This document shows, piece by piece, positions 1 to 7,973 of a DNA stretch of 64,000 nucleotides; positions within the stretch are counted from its first letter, which is position 1; every line of letters begins with the position of its first letter. A program made the position numbers and the translations under genes. Source of the stretch: Amphibacillus xylanus NBRC 15112 (GTDB taxonomy: Bacteria > Bacillota > Bacilli > Bacillales > Amphibacillaceae). The stretch covers positions 1,736,001 through 1,800,000 of the forward strand of contig NC_018704.1 of the NCBI RefSeq assembly GCF_000307165.1, given 5' to 3'. The notes below the pieces were generated by a model that did not search any database, was not told the DNA's origin, and was given only the letters and a program-made list of their open reading frames with translations.

Positions 1-912
1 GAAGAACGTGTAAACTATGTTCCAGCTAAAGATGTCTATATGATGTTAGGTGTAACAGGACCTAATGAATACGAAAATAACGTTGACAACAACTGGTACA
101 CAAATAGAATTGCAAGTTGGACATTAGAATACACCATTGAAGTGTTAGATCACTTAAAAGCAACAGATCTTGAGCTTTATCAAACTTGGATCGACAAACT
201 TGAGCTTAAACCAGAAGAAGTTAACCAGTGGAAAGATATCATTAATAAAATGTATTATCCAATTGATGAAGAACGAAATATTTTCTTACAGCAAGATAAC
301 TTCTTAAATAAAGAAATCATCCCTGTTGCTGAACTAGACAAAAAACATCTCCCACTAAACCAAAATTGGTCATGGGATCGAATTTTACGCTCATGCTTTA
401 TTAAGCAAGCAGATGTTTTACAGGGATTATATTTCTTAAATCACGAGTTCGATCTCGATACGATTAGGAGAAACTTTGATTTCTATGAACCAATTACAGT
501 GCATGAATCTTCGTTATCACCTTGCGTTCACTCAATCTTAGCTTGTCAATTAGGTTACAAAGATAAAGCTTATGAAATGTATTTACGCACTGCACGACTC
601 GACTTAGATAATTATAATAACGATACTGAAGACGGCTGTCATACAACAAGCATGGCAGGAACATGGATGTCTGTTGTACAAGGATTTGGCGGAATGAAGA
701 TAAGAGACAATCAACTTTGTCTAAATCCATTCATTCCAGGCAATTGGAACTCATTCTCGTTTAAAATTGTATTCCGTGGTGCACGCCTGATGGTTCAGGT
801 TGATCAAGAAAAAGTCACGATCACAAACGAAAGCAATACACCTGTTGACTTACATGTATATGACGAGCAACACAAACTGAATGGAAATTCCACTTTACAA
901 GTTGCTATATAA
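1..912 (+). CDS. GH65 glycoside phosphorylase, probably maltose phosphorylase (3' part)
   Basis: The reading frame is open from base 1, so the 5' part lies outside the window; about 303 residues remain of a protein usually near 750. The motif GVTGPNEYENNVDNNWYTN contains the glutamate that is the general acid of the GH65 family, and the C-terminal part ends in the small beta-sheet domain (VQVDQEKVTITNESNTPVDLHVY). GH65 enzymes split an alpha-glucosidic disaccharide with phosphate in the cytoplasm to give beta-glucose 1-phosphate and glucose. Maltose is the likely substrate because the motif resembles maltose phosphorylases and the window is rich in maltodextrin genes. Kojibiose or trehalose phosphorylase cannot be excluded. 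A terminator follows directly. Confidence 0.88.
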   Translation, partial: EERVNYVPAKDVYMMLGVTGPNEYENNVDNNWYTNRIASWTLEYTIEVLDHLKATDLELYQTWIDKLELKPEEVNQWKDIINKMYYPIDEERNIFLQQDNFLNKEIIPVAELDKKHLPLNQNWSWDRILRSCFIKQADVLQGLYFLNHEFDLDTIRRNFDFYEPITVHESSLSPCVHSILACQLGYKDKAYEMYLRTARLDLDNYNNDTEDGCHTTSMAGTWMSVVQGFGGMKIRDNQLCLNPFIPGNWNSFSFKIVFRGARLMVQVDQEKVTITNESNTPVDLHVYDEQHKLNGNSTLQVAI

Positions 913-950
913 TCCTTTATTCCAAACTGAATACATTTAATTATGCAGAA

Positions 951-974
951 AACCCAGGAGATATTCCTGGGTTT
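951..974 (+). terminator. Rho-independent terminator after the GH65 gene
   Basis: A perfect 9-bp stem AACCCAGGA / TCCTGGGTT with a short loop is followed by a T-rich stretch. The T-rich side overlaps the insertion site of the ISL3-derived element. Confidence 0.8.
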
Positions 975-1018
975 ATCTTATTATGGTTGTACAATATATA
1001 ACGTTAGTAAGTTTGAAA

Positions 1019-1285
1019 ACTAGTCTAAAAACTTTAAGAATGTATTTACCATATAAACAGAGTAGTTTTATTCACACATACGACAACGGTCGAATTGAAG
1101 GGATTAATAACAAGATCAAGGTACTAAGTAAAGTCGCATACGGTTATCAAAATTTTTATAATTTCAAGAAACGAATGATGATTCACTTCAAGTTTAAATC
1201 AATAGAAACTAATTCTAGTGAAAAAATGAAAAAGAAACACGATATGAAGCAGCCATTTAATTTAGAAGTGAAAAACAGCAGGTGA
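1019..1285 (+). pseudogene. ISL3 transposase C-terminal fragment
   Basis: The translated stretch LPYKQSSFIHTYDNGRIEG followed by INNKIKVLSKVAYGYQNF is typical of the C-terminal end of ISL3-family transposases; the E in NGRIEGINNKIK is the last acidic residue of the DDE catalytic set. The rest of the roughly 430-residue protein is missing, so this is a relic. The frame can be opened from an ATG at 983 that lies in the target duplication, but that start is accidental. Confidence 0.8.
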
Positions 1286-1401
1286 AATACACGAGACTCC
1301 TGCGGTAATAGCACGAGCTGAAGATCCACTAAGGCAAGCGTTCTTTGCTTGCCTTAGTTAGCTGAAGCCGTGCCCGCGGAAAGCGAGTGTATTTCACCTG
1401 C
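1278..1401 (+). repeat. Large structured palindrome carried by the ISL3-derived element
   Basis: Outer arms GCAGGTGAAATACAC (1278-1292) and GTGTATTTCACCTGC (1387-1401) are exact inverse complements. An inner perfect hairpin ACTAAGGCAAGC / GCTTGCCTTAGT and further pairs (GCACG with CGTGC) lie between them, so the single strand could fold into one branched structure. The same unit, with a changed inner loop and an added segment, recurs at 53301-53459. I recall similar CTCCTGCGGGAA...CCCGCGGAAAGCGAG repeats in other Bacillaceae, but I cannot name a described family. Confidence 0.7.
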
Positions 1402-1492
1402 GGTGAACAAGTTATATCTTTATTAAAGCTAATATAAATTTATTCGCGAGTAATTATAAAACCTACCAACACTATTTGACATTGAACTCTTA

Positions 1493-1945
1493 TTATTTAT
1501 CTAAGTATGCTTTTAGCATCCAGATGTGTTTCTCTAGATCTGTTTTATAACCAATATAGAGATCTTCAGTAACAGGATCATCTGCTTCCCCTGCTAACTC
1601 AATTCCCTCTGAAGCATGCTCAACAATTTTCTTAAAATCGTCAATCACACTTTGAACCATCTCTGATTGGCTCATTTCAGATGTATATGGCTTTTCTTTA
1701 ATAATAGAATGCTCGATAAACTCCTGAAGCGTTGAATATGGACGACCTTCTATCGTCAATAAGCGCTCTGCAAATTCATCAAAGTATTCATTAATTTGAT
1801 CGTAATATTTCTCGAATATTTCATGCAATGTGAAGAAATGTTTTCCCTTCACATACCAATGATATTGATGTAATTTTGTAAATAACATACCTTGTGTTGC
1901 GACTGCAACATTTAAATGATCTTTTAATGCTTTATTTTCTGCCAT
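1493..1945 (-). CDS. dps: Dps/MrgA-type ferritin-like DNA-protection protein
   Basis: The 150-residue protein has the length and helical pattern of Dps. The first helix carries the ferroxidase histidine region (LHQYHWYVKGKHFFTLHEIF), and a later helix holds DQINEYFDEFAERLL with the partner Asp/Glu ligands. Dps proteins form 12-subunit shells that oxidise Fe(II), using hydrogen peroxide, and store the iron, protecting DNA. The start is supported by an AGGAGG ribosome site 8 bases upstream. The promoter upstream is overlapped by a perfect PerR box, so peroxide induction is expected. The stop codon lies in the right target duplication of the adjacent ISL3-derived element, but the frame is intact. 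Confidence 0.93.
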   Translation of the reverse strand: MAENKALKDHLNVAVATQGMLFTKLHQYHWYVKGKHFFTLHEIFEKYYDQINEYFDEFAERLLTIEGRPYSTLQEFIEHSIIKEKPYTSEMSQSEMVQSVIDDFKKIVEHASEGIELAGEADDPVTEDLYIGYKTDLEKHIWMLKAYLDK

Positions 1946-2072
1946 GATATGATGACCTCCTATTTTTTTATCAATAGATCTGTTTTAATATCTACCCTTT
2001 TCTTTTCAAACTAAACATAAGCGCTAATCGAGAAGGTAATCTTGATTAGATTAGTTTAGTTTATCTATTAAC

Positions 2073-2109
2073 TTATAATTATTATAAATAAAAACTTATT
2101 ATAAGTCAA
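2073..2109 (-). promoter_or_regulatory. dps promoter with overlapping PerR box
   Basis: Reading leftwards, TTGACT (2109-2104), a 17-base spacer and TATAAT (2086-2081) form a near-consensus sigma-A promoter. The sequence TTATAATTATTATAA at 2073-2087 is an exact match to the PerR consensus TTATAATnATTATAA and covers the -10 box. Bound PerR would block RNA polymerase until peroxide inactivates it. Confidence 0.9.
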
Positions 2110-2182
2110 GACTAAATTAGCATCCAGGGTATGACATCATTTGATTATTATGAGCCAATTTTCTAAATATAAACGTGAAAAA

Positions 2183-2217
2183 GATCACTAATGACAAGCA
2201 CTGTCTAATGAGTGATT
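2183..2217 (-). terminator. Terminator after the thioredoxin-like gene
   Basis: On the minus strand a stem ATCACTCATTAGACA / TGTCATTAGTGAT is followed by CTTTTTC, about 20 bases after the stop codon of the TlpA/ResA-like gene. Confidence 0.75.
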
Positions 2218-2234
2218 TCTACCATGATCATTAA

Positions 2235-2819
2235 TTAATCCATTGAACGAAATAACTCGAGCATCATGTTATAATCCATTGCACCAATAATTTTATGAGC
2301 AATTTTTCCTGACGAGTCAATCATGAAAGTAGTCGGGATTGATTGAATGAAATAGAGATCAGATATATTGGCATCTAAATCTATTGGTATTTTAAAAGTT
2401 AATTCGTTATCATTAACAAATTGACTTACATCTTCTAAACTTGCTTCAGTTGATGTAATATTTACCGCCAATATTTCAATGTCATGTTCTTGGTAAAGTC
2501 GCTCCATATCAGGCACCTCTGCTTGACAAGGTGGACACCACGTTGCCCAAAAGTTCAACATAACTTGCTTTCCTACATAATCTGATAATTTAATCTGTTG
2601 ACCTGCTAAGGTATTCGTCATAAAGTCTGGCGCTAATTGACCAATATTTACGCCGATTTCTAGATCTTGATTGATGAAATCATCTTCTTCATTTAACTGT
2701 TCTGTGATTTCATCAATTAGCTTTTCTCCTTCACTATTCCGATCAGATTCTGATAAAAATAAGAATATTGTCCAAATCAACATCAAACTTATAGCACTAT
2801 AAATAATGATTTTTTTCAT
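2235..2819 (-). CDS. Membrane-anchored TlpA/ResA-like thiol-disulfide oxidoreductase
   Basis: The 194-residue protein begins with a membrane anchor (residues about 4-22), then an acidic linker, then a thioredoxin fold of the TlpA/AhpC-TSA type from about residue 55. The active site is WATWCPPCQ and the cis-proline loop is QSIPTTF. Such proteins reduce disulfides outside the membrane, for example in apocytochrome c or during sporulation. The upstream ccdA-type gene, 11 bases away, would supply the electrons. ResA, StoA or a general TlpA role cannot be separated from the sequence alone. Confidence 0.88.
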   Translation of the reverse strand: MKKIIIYSAISLMLIWTIFLFLSESDRNSEGEKLIDEITEQLNEEDDFINQDLEIGVNIGQLAPDFMTNTLAGQQIKLSDYVGKQVMLNFWATWCPPCQAEVPDMERLYQEHDIEILAVNITSTEASLEDVSQFVNDNELTFKIPIDLDANISDLYFIQSIPTTFMIDSSGKIAHKIIGAMDYNMMLELFRSMD

Positions 2820-2830
2820 CTCTGTCTCCC

Positions 2831-3574
2831 CTATCCCAAATTAGAGAACCATGATTCTTGGATCATTCGTAGTAACACATTCGATAATTTCGTCAACTGG
2901 CCTGAAAATAATAACAGACCATATATGACGATTAGAGCGCCACCTAATTTAATGACTTTTTCGCTATACTTAATCAGCCACTTCGCATAGCCTAGGAAAA
3001 AACTAAAAATTATAAATGGTAATGAAAAACCAATAATATATAAACTCGTATAAAGCAGACCTTGAGTAGGATTTGATCCCGTAATCAGTAAGATTGAAGT
3101 AAAGATCGGACCTATACAAGGCGTCCAACTAGCAGAAAAACCAAAGCCTACAAAAAAGCTCCTCAACATGCCAACAGGTCGTTTTACTCTTGGGAGTGTG
3201 TATTGCTTCATCATGATTGGAATTGTCAGCCAGCCACCTATGACTAACCCTGTCATGATTAGCAAAATGCCGGTTAACCTTTGGATGAGTAAGCCTGTTC
3301 TTCCTATCAAAAGCCCTTGGAGCCATTGACCAAATACAGACACACCAATCCCTAAACTAAAGTAGACTACCGATAGACCTAATAGAAATACGATAGAATG
3401 AATCAGTATCGTCATATGCATATGAGACTGACGCCGATGAACCATGAGATCTTTAACACTAACGCCGGTAATATAAGATAAATACGCTGGAAAAAGCGGT
3501 AATGTACATGGTGACAAAAAAGAAACAATTCCCGCACCTAAAGCAAGTGTTGCTGATAATTCAAGATTACTCAT
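2831..3574 (-). CDS. ccdA: CcdA-type thiol-reducing membrane protein
   Basis: The 247-residue protein has six predicted membrane segments and the paired cysteine motifs of the CcdA/DsbD family: FLSPCTLPLFPAY near residue 23 and SWTPCIGPI near residue 153. These cysteines carry reducing equivalents from cytoplasmic thioredoxin to extracytoplasmic thioredoxin-like proteins. It forms an operon with the downstream TlpA/ResA-like gene, and a small thioredoxin-like gene is transcribed divergently, so the three genes make a thiol-redox module. Confidence 0.9.
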   Translation of the reverse strand: MSNLELSATLALGAGIVSFLSPCTLPLFPAYLSYITGVSVKDLMVHRRQSHMHMTILIHSIVFLLGLSVVYFSLGIGVSVFGQWLQGLLIGRTGLLIQRLTGILLIMTGLVIGGWLTIPIMMKQYTLPRVKRPVGMLRSFFVGFGFSASWTPCIGPIFTSILLITGSNPTQGLLYTSLYIIGFSLPFIIFSFFLGYAKWLIKYSEKVIKLGGALIVIYGLLLFSGQLTKLSNVLLRMIQESWFSNLG

Positions 3575-3720
3575 TTTCCCACCCTTTCTACGACACGAGT
3601 TTTATCAAGGCTATTAAATTTAACTATTATCTATTAGTTGCTATTAAAGCTCAGTCATTGAACTTTCAGTTGTGTCGTGTTTAAATGAACTTACAAACTA
3701 ATCTAATAGGAGCGAGCAAT

Positions 3721-4056
3721 GTGGAACCATTTAAAGAATTGCCAAACATGAACGAGATTGAAGCATTTGTATTAAATCACAAACTGGCTTTCTTATTTAT
3801 CTCAAAACCAAATTGTAGTGTATGTCACAGCCTCTTACCACAAATTAAAACAGTCATGAAGCAATATCCACAAATAAAAACAGGACAAGTAAATACAGAT
3901 CATGTCCCTGAAATTGCAGGACGATATAATATCTTTACTGTTCCAGTATTAATTTTATTCTATCAAGGTAAAGAATATTTACGTGAAGCAAGATTTGTCC
4001 CGATTGCACCATTTAATGAAAAAATCAAACGAATAGTTGATGGCGTCAACAATTAA
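3721..4056 (+). CDS. Small cytoplasmic thioredoxin-like protein
   Basis: I place the start at GTG 3721, because AGGAG at 3708-3712 lies 8 bases upstream; an earlier in-frame ATG at 3685 has no ribosome site. The product is then 111 residues. It has a thioredoxin fold with the active site KPNCSVCHSLLP, so the CxxC is Cys-Ser-Val-Cys, and the cis-proline loop FTVPVLILF. There is no signal peptide. It is divergent from the ccdA operon, which suggests a shared redox role. It resembles small thioredoxins such as YdfQ of Bacillus, but the exact substrate is unknown. Confidence 0.8.
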   Translation: MEPFKELPNMNEIEAFVLNHKLAFLFISKPNCSVCHSLLPQIKTVMKQYPQIKTGQVNTDHVPEIAGRYNIFTVPVLILFYQGKEYLREARFVPIAPFNEKIKRIVDGVNN

Positions 4057-4132
4057 AAAAATGCTAGTTGTTCTTAGTTAAGATTCACTTGACATTGTGC
4101 AAATGTGAATCTAAGAGCAACTAGCATTTTTT
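4055..4132. terminator. Long bidirectional terminator hairpin
   Basis: Arms AAAAAATGCTAGTTG and CAACTAGCATTTTTT flank a further inner stem GATTCAC / GTGAATC. It follows the thioredoxin-like gene; its A/T tails allow termination in both directions. Confidence 0.8.
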
Positions 4133-4241
4133 ATCATAATAGAATAAATCAATAAATAAAGACCATATATCAATTTATTTTCAGCTAGAATCAAGTAGTA
4201 TAGAGATATACGGTTATTTGTACATACCGATCAGCTGTCAA

Positions 4242-5006
4242 TTATTTTTCTCTAATTGATGATCTTCGATACTCTAATGGGGTCTGCTTCGTTATTTTTT
4301 TAAATTGACGATGAAAATGTTCGATATTTTGGTAGCCTGACATTAACGCAACTTCATTGACTGATAGATTAGAGTTTAATAATTGGTCTTGAGCAAAGTT
4401 AATCCGTCGATTGATCACATCATTCATACATGAAATATTAAATTTTTCCCGGTAAATGGCCTGAAGATAGCTTGGGCTAATGTTTAGTTTTTCCGCCATA
4501 AGCTTAACAGACCACTCCTTCTCGGGTGAATTATATATTTCCTTACGTAACTGGATGAGTTGATGCTGAATCGCTAAATTTTCATCGTCATGATCTAACA
4601 GTTTTTTAAATAAAGCTGAAAGCAGGTGATGAATAATTTCATTTGATTTATCGTTGGACTCTGCATGCTCCCACGCTAATAATTTTATGATTTGATGACA
4701 ATACTCTGGATCCTGTGGCGAAAAAGGCTTGCCCTGAATTGGAAAGTCACAAACATATGCCTCATCGGAGTCAAAGCGAATCCAATCATTTTCATAAATT
4801 GATTGACTAGCAGAATAATAGATCTTTTGATTAGGTGGAAATAAAATTGCAGAATAAGCGGGATACTCCTCTAACTGACCGTCGACATAGAAATATGCCG
4901 GCGTATGCGTGAGTAAAAATAACCAACAATCGTGTCCATTCGGTAAATCAAAAACAAAATTAGCTCCATGTTTGATGTCATATCCAATATAACGGATCAA
5001 ATTCAT
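4242..5006 (-). CDS. AraC-family transcriptional regulator
   Basis: I choose ATG 5006 because GAGGTG lies just upstream; the GTG at 5018 overlaps that ribosome site. The 254-residue product has an N-terminal cupin-like sensor part (NGHDCWLFLLTHTPAYFYVDG) and a C-terminal double helix-turn-helix of the AraC type (MAEKLNISPSYLQAIYREKF, then VALMSGYQNIEHFHRQFKK). It is divergent from the GH43 gene with about 90 bases between the starts, so it probably senses a pentose or arabino-oligosaccharide and controls that gene. Confidence 0.88.
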   Translation of the reverse strand: MNLIRYIGYDIKHGANFVFDLPNGHDCWLFLLTHTPAYFYVDGQLEEYPAYSAILFPPNQKIYYSASQSIYENDWIRFDSDEAYVCDFPIQGKPFSPQDPEYCHQIIKLLAWEHAESNDKSNEIIHHLLSALFKKLLDHDDENLAIQHQLIQLRKEIYNSPEKEWSVKLMAEKLNISPSYLQAIYREKFNISCMNDVINRRINFAQDQLLNSNLSVNEVALMSGYQNIEHFHRQFKKITKQTPLEYRRSSIREK

Positions 5007-5094
5007 GGCACACCTCACTTATGTATCATAATAGAAAAAATCAATTCTATTATAATTTATGCACAAACATTACTCAAGGAAAGAAGGTATATTC

Positions 5095-6885
5095 ATGTAC
5101 ACATTATTAAACTATCAAAGAGTAGAAAAGCATACCGATTTATATAGTGAAAAGCTCGCTAAAAGTATGCACTTAGCACTAAAGAAAGATGATGAACCAT
5201 TTCAAGCACTAAACTCAAACTTTGGGATCCTATTCGCCAAAGCCTATGAGGATGAAAATGAAGTTCTACATTCAAAATCACTCATCAATTCTTGGTTATT
5301 CAAAGCGAGAAATGATGAATTCGCTGTTGTTGCAGTTCGAGTAAATCCAGATGGAACAGCTGATGAAATAAGTAAAGGGTGTATTTTAGTTTTTGAATCA
5401 AAAAATTTACTATCATACACTGAACTCCCATTACTTAAATTGTCTGATCAAACAATTGTAGACGTAACCGCTAGTTATGATCCATCAACAGATCACTACG
5501 TCATCAACTGGAAAGAAGAAAATGGTTCTTGTTACCAAGTGACAACTACTGATTTTAGATCAGCAATTGATCTTGATAGTAAAAAGGAAATCGAGCAACT
5601 ACCATTAGAAAACTTTGATCAGTTTGAAACAGATATTGAAGGCGTTATTCCAAGAAATACGATTGAAATTTCTGATGAACTTGGAGATTACTTAATTAAA
5701 AAACTCGTCACACCACATAATATCGAAATTCAATTGCCTGAATCCATTGAAGTATCATCAATGGGAGAATTAGCTGCGATCAAAGCAACAGCCGTTTATA
5801 GTGATGGTACAACGAGCGAGAAAAAAATTGATTGGTATGCAGATCAAATCGATTTTTCCGTGCCTGGGGAATATGAAATAAAAGGAAAAGTACATCAAGA
5901 TCATTTCCCATTCCCGATCGCTTGGAATCGAGCAGATCCATGTGTTGGTAAATGGAATGGCAAGTACTACTTTATTGCAACTAATGACGCTGACGGCAAT
6001 AATAGTTTATATATTCGAGAAGCAGATACAATTCCTGGACTTGTGACAGCTCAAGAGGTATTAATTTTGGATACAAAACAATATCCACAATTTAAGTGCT
6101 TGTTATGGGCACCAGAGTTCCATATTTTAAATGATCGATTCTACATCTTCCACGCTGGATCACCTGGTCGATTTGAGGATCAGGCAGCACAAGTCATGAG
6201 ATTAAAAGAAGGTGGCAACCCAATGATTCGAGAAGATTGGGAAATGCCGCGTATGGTCGTTAAAAAAGACGGTACACCATTAATTGAGAACGGAATCACA
6301 CTCGATATGACTGTCATCCCTAATAAGGGACGCTATTTTGTTTCCTGGTCACATCGTCCACTCAAACCTTATGATTTAGGTGCATGGATTTGTATTGCTG
6401 AAGCTGATCCAAATGAACCTTGGAAGCTTATTTCAGATATCGTTACTATCGCTAAACCAGATTACGGTTGGGATAATAACCACACTCCTGTTGTTGAAGG
6501 ACCTTACCCACTCATTCGTGATGGGAAGATTTTCTTAACTATTTCAGGGGCAGCAGTAGATAGCACATATGTTGTTGGACTACTTACAGCTGATATAGAT
6601 TCTGACTTATTAGAGCCATCAAGCTGGGTTAAAACAAACTATCCATTACTAACCTTAAATGATGTTGAAGGTGAATATGGACCTGGACATAACGCTTATG
6701 TAACTGACGAGGACGGTAATGTTTGGAACACGTACCATGCTCGCCCAGGTATTAACGCTCCACGTAGTTCTGGTATCCGTCGAGTTCACTTTGACGTTGA
6801 TGGCTATCCAATTCTTGCTCTAACTGAAGAAAAGGATTTAAATCCAGATTTAGCAATCGTCACAGCTAAGATTACAATAAAGTAA
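5095..6885 (+). CDS. GH43-family glycosidase with an Ig-like domain (alpha-L-arabinofuranosidase type)
   Basis: The start ATG 5095 is preceded by AAAGAAGGT; an ATG at 5059 has no ribosome site. The 596-residue protein has no signal peptide, so it acts in the cytoplasm. Residues 1-200 form a beta-rich domain, residues about 215-270 a bacterial Ig-like fold (IKATAVYSDGTTSEKKIDWY), and residues about 275-590 a five-blade GH43 domain. The catalytic base is D281 in NRADPCVGKWNG and the likely acid is E468 in VVEGPYPLI; WAPEF and the final HARPG motif also fit. It probably removes arabinose from imported xylan or arabinan fragments. Beta-xylosidase activity is an alternative. Confidence 0.85.
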   Translation: MYTLLNYQRVEKHTDLYSEKLAKSMHLALKKDDEPFQALNSNFGILFAKAYEDENEVLHSKSLINSWLFKARNDEFAVVAVRVNPDGTADEISKGCILVFESKNLLSYTELPLLKLSDQTIVDVTASYDPSTDHYVINWKEENGSCYQVTTTDFRSAIDLDSKKEIEQLPLENFDQFETDIEGVIPRNTIEISDELGDYLIKKLVTPHNIEIQLPESIEVSSMGELAAIKATAVYSDGTTSEKKIDWYADQIDFSVPGEYEIKGKVHQDHFPFPIAWNRADPCVGKWNGKYYFIATNDADGNNSLYIREADTIPGLVTAQEVLILDTKQYPQFKCLLWAPEFHILNDRFYIFHAGSPGRFEDQAAQVMRLKEGGNPMIREDWEMPRMVVKKDGTPLIENGITLDMTVIPNKGRYFVSWSHRPLKPYDLGAWICIAEADPNEPWKLISDIVTIAKPDYGWDNNHTPVVEGPYPLIRDGKIFLTISGAAVDSTYVVGLLTADIDSDLLEPSSWVKTNYPLLTLNDVEGEYGPGHNAYVTDEDGNVWNTYHARPGINAPRSSGIRRVHFDVDGYPILALTEEKDLNPDLAIVTAKITIK

Positions 6886-6915
6886 GATAAAAATTTCATT
6901 ATGCATAAACAATAA

Positions 6916-6961
6916 AAACTCCTAGAGCAGTGTGTTTTTCAATCACTTGCTCTAGGAGTTT
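6916..6961 (+). terminator. Terminator after the GH43 gene
   Basis: Perfect 14-base arms AAACTCCTAGAGCA / TGCTCTAGGAGTTT; the A/T tails allow use from both sides. Confidence 0.8.
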
Positions 6962-7017
6962 ACTTGTATAAACTAATATTTCAATAATTATTTACTATGA
7001 TTACAAACCTACTTTTA

Positions 7018-7716
7018 TTAAGGCACATGTAATAAATCACTTGGCGTAACCATTCCTAATAGCTTTTGATTAGGCTTACCGTCTTCTGTAATTAATAACG
7101 CTGCAATACCTTGATGCTTTTTATACATTTTTAATAGTAATGACTCTGCTTGATAAATATCCATTGTACGTGGAATAAAATGATAATTAGGCTCTGATTC
7201 ACGATCGTCAACCAATTGAATAATCGGGGTTTTTAAGATTTCATTAAAATTCCCATTTAGCTGACCTGCAAGCCAGTGCAATACCGTTTTATCTGTAATT
7301 AATCCGACAAACTGCTTACTACGATATACAGGAAATTGCGTAAACTTAGTCTCACGAATGACATTTAATACAGATTTTACAGTTAAATCTGCTTGAAGAA
7401 CTTTTAATGTTTTTGCAAAAGTAGGAATAACTAGTTTTGGCGCGACCATCTCAGCTGCTATTTTTTCAATCGCCTCTACAACTTCAATATGCGGATCAGC
7501 AATCGTATAGTTAACTTCGGTACGCTCGTGGACGATGGCATTACGAAGCTCAGAATACTCCAATAAATCATTATGGTAGCGGTTGACAATTGCATCAGTT
7601 TTCCTCAAGCGTAATACAGCCCTAAAAAACGGAACATAGCTCGTATCATCAATTTGTTGATTAAAATACTTTTCTATTTTGTTAAATGCCACTATAAAAC
7701 GCTCTGCTCTCTCCAC
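7018..7716 (-). CDS. CBS-pair protein with N-terminal HEPN-like domain
   Basis: I place the start at GTG 7716, 6 bases after AGGTG; the first possible ATG gives 251 residues without a ribosome site. The 232-residue product has an all-helical N-terminal part (residues about 1-95) with the motif R58-NAIV-H63, which matches the Rx4-6H signature of HEPN ribonuclease-like domains. Two CBS motifs follow (about 97-160 and 170-230; FPVYRSKQFVGLIT and LLGMVTPSDLL). CBS pairs bind adenine nucleotides or cyclic di-AMP. The fusion suggests a nucleotide-sensing protein. Whether the HEPN part cuts RNA is open. The CBS assignment is firm; the HEPN assignment is mine from the motif and helices. Confidence 0.75.
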   Translation of the reverse strand: MERAERFIVAFNKIEKYFNQQIDDTSYVPFFRAVLRLRKTDAIVNRYHNDLLEYSELRNAIVHERTEVNYTIADPHIEVVEAIEKIAAEMVAPKLVIPTFAKTLKVLQADLTVKSVLNVIRETKFTQFPVYRSKQFVGLITDKTVLHWLAGQLNGNFNEILKTPIIQLVDDRESEPNYHFIPRTMDIYQAESLLLKMYKKHQGIAALLITEDGKPNQKLLGMVTPSDLLHVP

Positions 7717-7887
7717 GTACATCACCTCAGTTAGTTTGATCTCAGTATAACCGAATTGGTTTATATTCTGCAATTTTTCAGGATAAAATACTAGCTACCC
7801 ATATTTAATATAAAGTCCTTAATATCTTGTTTGATAAGTTTTTTGCTGTGTTAAACTACTGACAATTGATTGTAACCATATTTTAAC

Positions 7888-7916
7888 TTGACAGCCGTTA
7901 TATAATATATTATGTA
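7888..7916 (+). promoter_or_regulatory. Possible promoter of the 58-aa membrane peptide
   Basis: A perfect TTGACA lies at 7888-7893; 17 bases later TATGTA (7911-7916) is the best-placed -10 candidate. The TATAAT at 7901-7906 is too close to be paired with it. Confidence 0.4.
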
Positions 7917-7973
7917 CACATTTATATGGAATAGAGTAAAAATAATTTACAATTATATTAAAGGGGTAACCAC

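Larger units (their letters stand above)
985..1488 (+). mobile_element. Non-autonomous ISL3-derived element, copy 1 (504 bp)
   Basis: The element is bounded by imperfect terminal inverted repeats, GGTTGTACAATA at the left and the reverse complement of ATTTGACATTGAACT at the right. It is flanked by a perfect 8-bp direct repeat CTTATTAT (977-984 and 1489-1496). ISL3-family elements make 8-bp target duplications. Inside are a C-terminal relic of an ISL3 transposase and a large palindrome (1278-1401). The copy sits just after the terminator of the GH65 gene, and its right duplication covers the dps stop codon without damaging it. A second, related copy lies at 53002-53546. It cannot move without a transposase supplied in trans. 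Confidence 0.85.

Noticed and set aside
983-1285. A 100-residue gene starting at ATG 983
   Set aside because: The start codon lies in the target duplication and has no ribosome site; only the C-terminal part matches an ISL3 transposase, so it is a relic and not a gene.
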